In this document: positions 60,511-64,000 of the stretch, piece after piece
Layout of the letters: each line of letters starts with the position of its first letter
How positions within the stretch are numbered: the first letter of the stretch is position 1
Assembly: GCA_902729315.2 (NCBI GenBank)
Contig: LR746274.1
Span: 1,887,037-1,951,036 of the forward strand
From: Spirodela intermedia
Lineage: Eukaryota > Streptophyta > Magnoliopsida > Alismatales > Araceae
Direction of reading: 5' to 3'
Length of the DNA: 64,000 bases
Notes under the pieces: model-generated
What the model was told of the DNA's origin: nothing
The model's database searches: none
What the model saw: the letters and a program-made list of their open reading frames with translations, nothing else
Made by a program: the position numbers and the translations under genes

Positions 60511-61840
60511 ATGAACGTTGCCGTGATATCAGGCAGCGGGGGAGGGCGAAAAGAAGGCCTCCTCAACCTACCCACGGCGAGGAGGGCCGGGGGCGGCGGA
60601 GGACGAGGCTCCGTCGTCGACGTCCGGATCGGCGGCGCAGGACCTCACCGGAGAAGGTGGGGGGGCCTCCGGCTCTCTTCCCACCGCCACTGCTCCTCCG
60701 ACGCCACCGGCGGCTGCTCCTCCTTCCGGGCTCGCGCCGCCGTAGACGACGGAGTAGCGGCGGCGGGAGAGGTCAGCGAGCGGCGGAGGAGTTTCTACGA
60801 TCTGCTGGGTATCCCCGAGGACGGCGGCGCCGCCGAGATAAAGAGGGCTTACAAAGAGCTGGCCCGGCGGTACCACCCGGACGTCTGCCCCTCTGCCGAT
60901 CGCACGGCGGAGTACACGCGGCGGTTCATCGAGGTGCAGGAAGCCTACGAAACCCTCTCCGATCCCTCTCGCCGAGCTCTCTACGACCGCCACCTCGCCG
61001 GAGGGCTCCACCTCGCCTTCTCCGCCCGGCGGGGCCGCCACCCCGAAGAGGTAACCAGACACGGCAATACCTAAACTCTGTCTCCTCTTCATTCATCGTC
61101 GAATCTGCCTGATCTGTGTTTCGTGCTTCTCCTCGCCAAATCTCAGTTCTTCCTCCTCGTTGCCGGATTCTTTTCCTCGTTCATTCAAATCCCACGACCT
61201 TTCAGCTCCTTCCCAAGAAAATCTGATATGGGTATTAGACAAAAACATTTCTTTGAATCATTTGACCCACCCGCAAGAGGTGATGATAAATGCTCTCGAG
61301 AAGGAGATCACGTGGTAATATGCTGGTCATTGGTCTTCGGGTTCTCCGTTCTTCTCGGGTTGCTCCCCTCCGCTGACTTACCCTGTGAAAGGGGCGACCA
61401 GGCCATAAATGCCAAAGGGAAGGGGGAATGAAGCACAGCCGTCTGTGCCCAGCCATCGACTTTTCCAGCGGCTTCCCATCGCCACACATCTGGTTGCTGA
61501 AGAGCAAACAGGCGGGGCCCACCGGGGTCAAAGCTACCATCTGGGCTCGGCCCAAATCCTATTTCTGGGCTTTTCTTCGGCCCATTGACTAAAAAAACAG
61601 AATTCGCCAATCTGTTATATTTTTTTTTCCATATTATAACCATGAGATCATCAAGAATGTGAAGAAATTTCTCATAACGGCTGCTTTCTTCAAAAGCAGG
61701 AAATGAAGGATAAGACCCAGTGGAGGAACCGCTGGCAGGATCAAGTCTCGGAGCTGAAGAGGAGGAGCATGAACAGGGAAAATGGGAACAATCTATCCTG
61801 GGGAGCTCGGATGCGCCAAAAGAAAGGAGATGAGTCGTAG
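60511..61840 (+). CDS. Chloroplast J20-type DnaJ protein (226 aa, 2 exons)
   Basis: J-domain cochaperone that hands damaged plastid proteins to Hsp70. Exon 1 60511-61050, exon 2 61700-61840, phase 0. Residues 1 to about 75 are Ser/Arg/Gly-rich without acidic residues near the start, as in a plastid transit peptide. The J domain is about 94-158 (FYDLLGIPEDGGAAEIKRAY, KELARRYHPDVCPSADR) with HPD at 122-124 and FIEVQEAYETLSDPSRRALY. The C-terminal exon (WRNRWQDQVSELKRRS, NLSWGARMRRQK-like) is typical of the J20 group. The start codon lies directly after an 18-bp (AG)n run. Intron 649 bp with GGCCCA boxes but no gene. Confidence 0.92.
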
Positions 61841-62681
61841 AAGAAGGACGAGCCTTGGACTATATGAATATATATCCCCTCAACCATATTAGATTTGAGG
61901 GCACACCTCATGAAAATTTCCAATAGAGGGATCTAGTCACTGCTGTTCATGTGTGATCGTGGGCCAAAAGGGACAGCTTGTACATATATGAAACATGATG
62001 TGCTCAAAACGGGTATGCTAAAAGATACCCACTGTTAATATATATAGATATTTCTCTCTGTTTCGCTACTATCCATTCCATTATTTTTCTTCTAGTCTCT
62101 CTGCGTTTGCGGCCTGGTCTGGAAGGTCAACCAGGCCTGCCCCAGCCCGGTGCTCATTTGAGCCCTTGAGCTATGGACACTGAAAGTTGAGTGGTGGGTT
62201 TGTGATGATTAATCTAACCATTAAGTAAATGGGGAAGAATCTCATTATTCTGTAGACTAGCCTCCGTTGGCAACGTTGACCTCCACAAGAAATCAGCTCA
62301 GAAGTTGAATCACACAAATCACAACTATAATGAGGAAAACATGGGCTTTAGCTAAGCAGTCATGAAATCCATCTGAATGCATTGGTTCTACCCCAAAATT
62401 ATCCCAGTCAACTGGTACAGCTCTCGCCTTTCCTCTTTCAGAATGTTTAACTTTGTTGATCTCAGTGGAGAGCATCTAATTATGCGTGATCAAGAGATAT
62501 GACAAGAGAAGATTCAACTAAGAAATATCACAAGAATCATGGAATAATGTGCTACAATGCATATATGAACCATGAGCAAGGGGACCAGAGGATGGGATGT
62601 CAACGAGTATAAACAGAAAATGTATCTTCCCCCTACCAAAACAAACTAGAGTGATATATCGTGCTAAGCAGCCAAGTCAGA

Positions 62682-62712
<31 letters not shown>

Positions 62713-62829
62713 TTCTCTCTCTTGACGAGGACAAGGAAGAGAAACGGTATCTCACCTTTCATGTCAAAGCATCTTGGGAACAGGGCAAGAGCACGAACCA
62801 ATCTGAGCCACATTTCCAAGCTTGCTCTA
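61841..62829. other. Intergenic between DnaJ (+) and the minus-strand terminal gene
   Basis: 3' UTRs of both genes and a CT-rich stretch at 62691-62722. Minus-strand open frames at 62293-62475 and nearby are short and unrecognised. Confidence 0.5.
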
Positions 62830-63848
62830 TCAGGTGCTTCCTTTATTCTGCTTCTTTTTCTGCCTTCTCTCTGTTCATGAGATGAGCGGATGATGCTTTC
62901 AGTGATCTCAGGGAATAGAAAGGTTGAATGTATGATTATTGTCGTATTATTTACAGAAAAATTAAAAAAAACAGGGGGAAGAGATGACGTCTACCTAGCT
63001 GCCTTTTAGCCTCTGATTTTGCGAAGAACTCCGCCCATTCATCAGTCAAGACATAGATATCTTCTCCTTTTTCTTCCTCGTTTTCTTCCCCTCCAAGCTC
63101 ATCTCCCAGCTGCCCCGTCCACGTTTGCTCTGAACCAACGGACGCACAACCGGGGACTCTGTCATACACCAAGAACAGGAGAGTGAATCACATAAGCATT
63201 GGTCTCGTCCCTGGAGACAATCGAGATATATCGGACTGAAGGTTCCCAGATGGAATGATAACACAAAATCGAATTCTCACATCTCAGGAAAAAAAACACT
63301 GGTTATTTTTTTTCCCAAAAATCAAATCACGATCAATAAGGAATTCGAAATCAGCCACTCCTAAAAACATTCCAGAAAGTCCAAGAATCGATGAAGTAAT
63401 AGATCACGGAAAAAATGGTCCAAATCGTAAGCGGAAATAACTCGAAACCTGGAAGAACAGCTGCGAACCTTTTCGACAAGGAATCCTCACAAATCAGAGT
63501 CGACTTCACAAATTCGCCTCCGTCTACGGCGCGAACAGCGGATTGTCTCCTCGGATAAGAAACATCGGCAGGAGGCGGAACACTAGACGGGGCAATACGA
63601 TGTTGGTCCCAATGTGGAAGCATCAATGGGGGGAAAGGGTGACTGTGTAAGGCATGGTGATGATGGTGGAGGAAGATCCGGCGGACGCAGAAGCAGCGGC
63701 ACGGTCCGAAAGGGATGGCAGAGAAGAGAGGCGGGTAGAGGCTGAGATTTCTGTGGCTTTGATGGCCGTGGGTCGCAGAGATGAGAGGTGGGTAGAGGCT
63801 GAGCTCGCCGCGGCGGTCATGGTGGTGGAGTGGCGGTGACGACGCCAT
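62830..63848 (-). CDS. Conserved plant protein of unknown function (194 aa, 3 exons)
   Basis: Exons 63848-63469, 63158-62995 and 62870-62830 give 585 nt in frame. The conserved part is C-terminal: EDIYVLTDEWAEFFAKSEAK, followed by a basic Lys/Arg/Gln tail (RQLERRQKKKQNKGST), which I recall from a small plant family without known function. The N-terminal 70 residues are His/Pro-rich and carry an internal duplication (LSLYPPLISA at about 63779-63808 and LSLYPPLFSA at 63719-63748). Initiation could be at 63926 (26 residues longer, running through a GA repeat) or at an internal Met codon (MLPHWDQHRIAP). The start is therefore uncertain, while the last two exons are well supported by phase and sequence. 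A possible organellar presequence is inference. Confidence 0.7.
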
Positions 63849-64000
63849 GGTCACCAGCGAGGGTTTACGTAAAACGCCGTCTGGTGCGATATGAGAGAGA
63901 GAGAGAGAGAGAGAGGCATTATTCATATAGTTTAATATGTAAATTAATTTTCACCCTATTTTTATTTTAAAAATAATTAAATATTTTTATTCACTATAAA
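63849..64000 (-). promoter_or_regulatory. Upstream region of the terminal minus-strand gene
   Basis: A (GA)n run at 63893-63915 in the leader (CT on the sense strand), then AT-rich DNA to the end of the window. Confidence 0.45.

Noticed and set aside
60483-61112. 209-codon Arg/Pro-rich plus-strand ORF
   Set aside because: Out-of-frame shadow of the DnaJ exon, whose J domain with HPD fixes the true frame.

Overview
The window is nuclear DNA of a flowering plant, most likely a monocot (the exact lineage is inference). The grounds are intron-rich genes with GT-AG splice sites, plant-only families (sucrose-phosphate synthase, GASA/snakin, ROP-interactive CRIB, Ninja, GAUT, PFA-type phosphatase), GC-rich exons in AT-rich surroundings, TGGGCC site II and telobox promoter motifs, very frequent (CT)n/(GA)n microsatellites and a decayed LTR-retrotransposon graveyard. 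There is no operon structure, CRISPR array or recognisable RNA gene.

Seventeen protein-coding genes could be assembled exon by exon, with splice phase checked at every junction. From left to right they are: sucrose-phosphate synthase (+, 618-6461), a SAM-domain protein (+, 7215-9917), SUMO (+, 10737-12196), the ERD2 K/HDEL receptor (-, 12841-16007), a RING-HC protein (-, 25887-26810), a UBP1/UBP2-type deubiquitinase (-, 28364-31903), a PFA-DSP phosphatase (+, 33246-34807), a GASA/snakin peptide (-, 35186-35914), a RIC effector (-, 37782-38310), a secreted cysteine-rich protein (+, 40150-40608), an SYP5-type Qc-SNARE (+, 42920-47478), a Tim17/22/23-family protein (-, 48446-52162), a 47-residue conserved protein (+, 52724-54701), a GAUT8/QUA1-like glycosyltransferase (+, 55620-58025), a short Ninja-family repressor (-, 58620-59319), a J20-type plastid DnaJ protein (+, 60511-61840) and a conserved plant protein of unknown function (-, 62830-63848).

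Between ERD2 and the RING gene lies about 9 kb (16.3-25.4 kb) of very AT-rich DNA without a long ORF. Read on the minus strand it holds a stop-riddled Ty3/gypsy integrase C-terminus with chromodomain-like tail, degenerate LTR-like copies, one with a primer-binding-site-like motif, and internal direct repeats. A second LTR/PBS remnant on the plus strand lies near 38.8-39.5 kb.

The genes are independent transcription units. Several concern the ubiquitin/SUMO system (SUMO, RING, UBP) or the secretory pathway (ERD2, SYP5, GAUT), but nothing shows that they act as a unit. I found no convincing undescribed system. The more unusual points are three GC-AG introns, a phosphatase with altered residues on both sides of its catalytic loop, a GASA peptide with a thirteenth cysteine and a purine-only splice-acceptor region, and a tandem duplication inside an intron. 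All exon borders are inferred from sequence and family knowledge; no transcript data were used.
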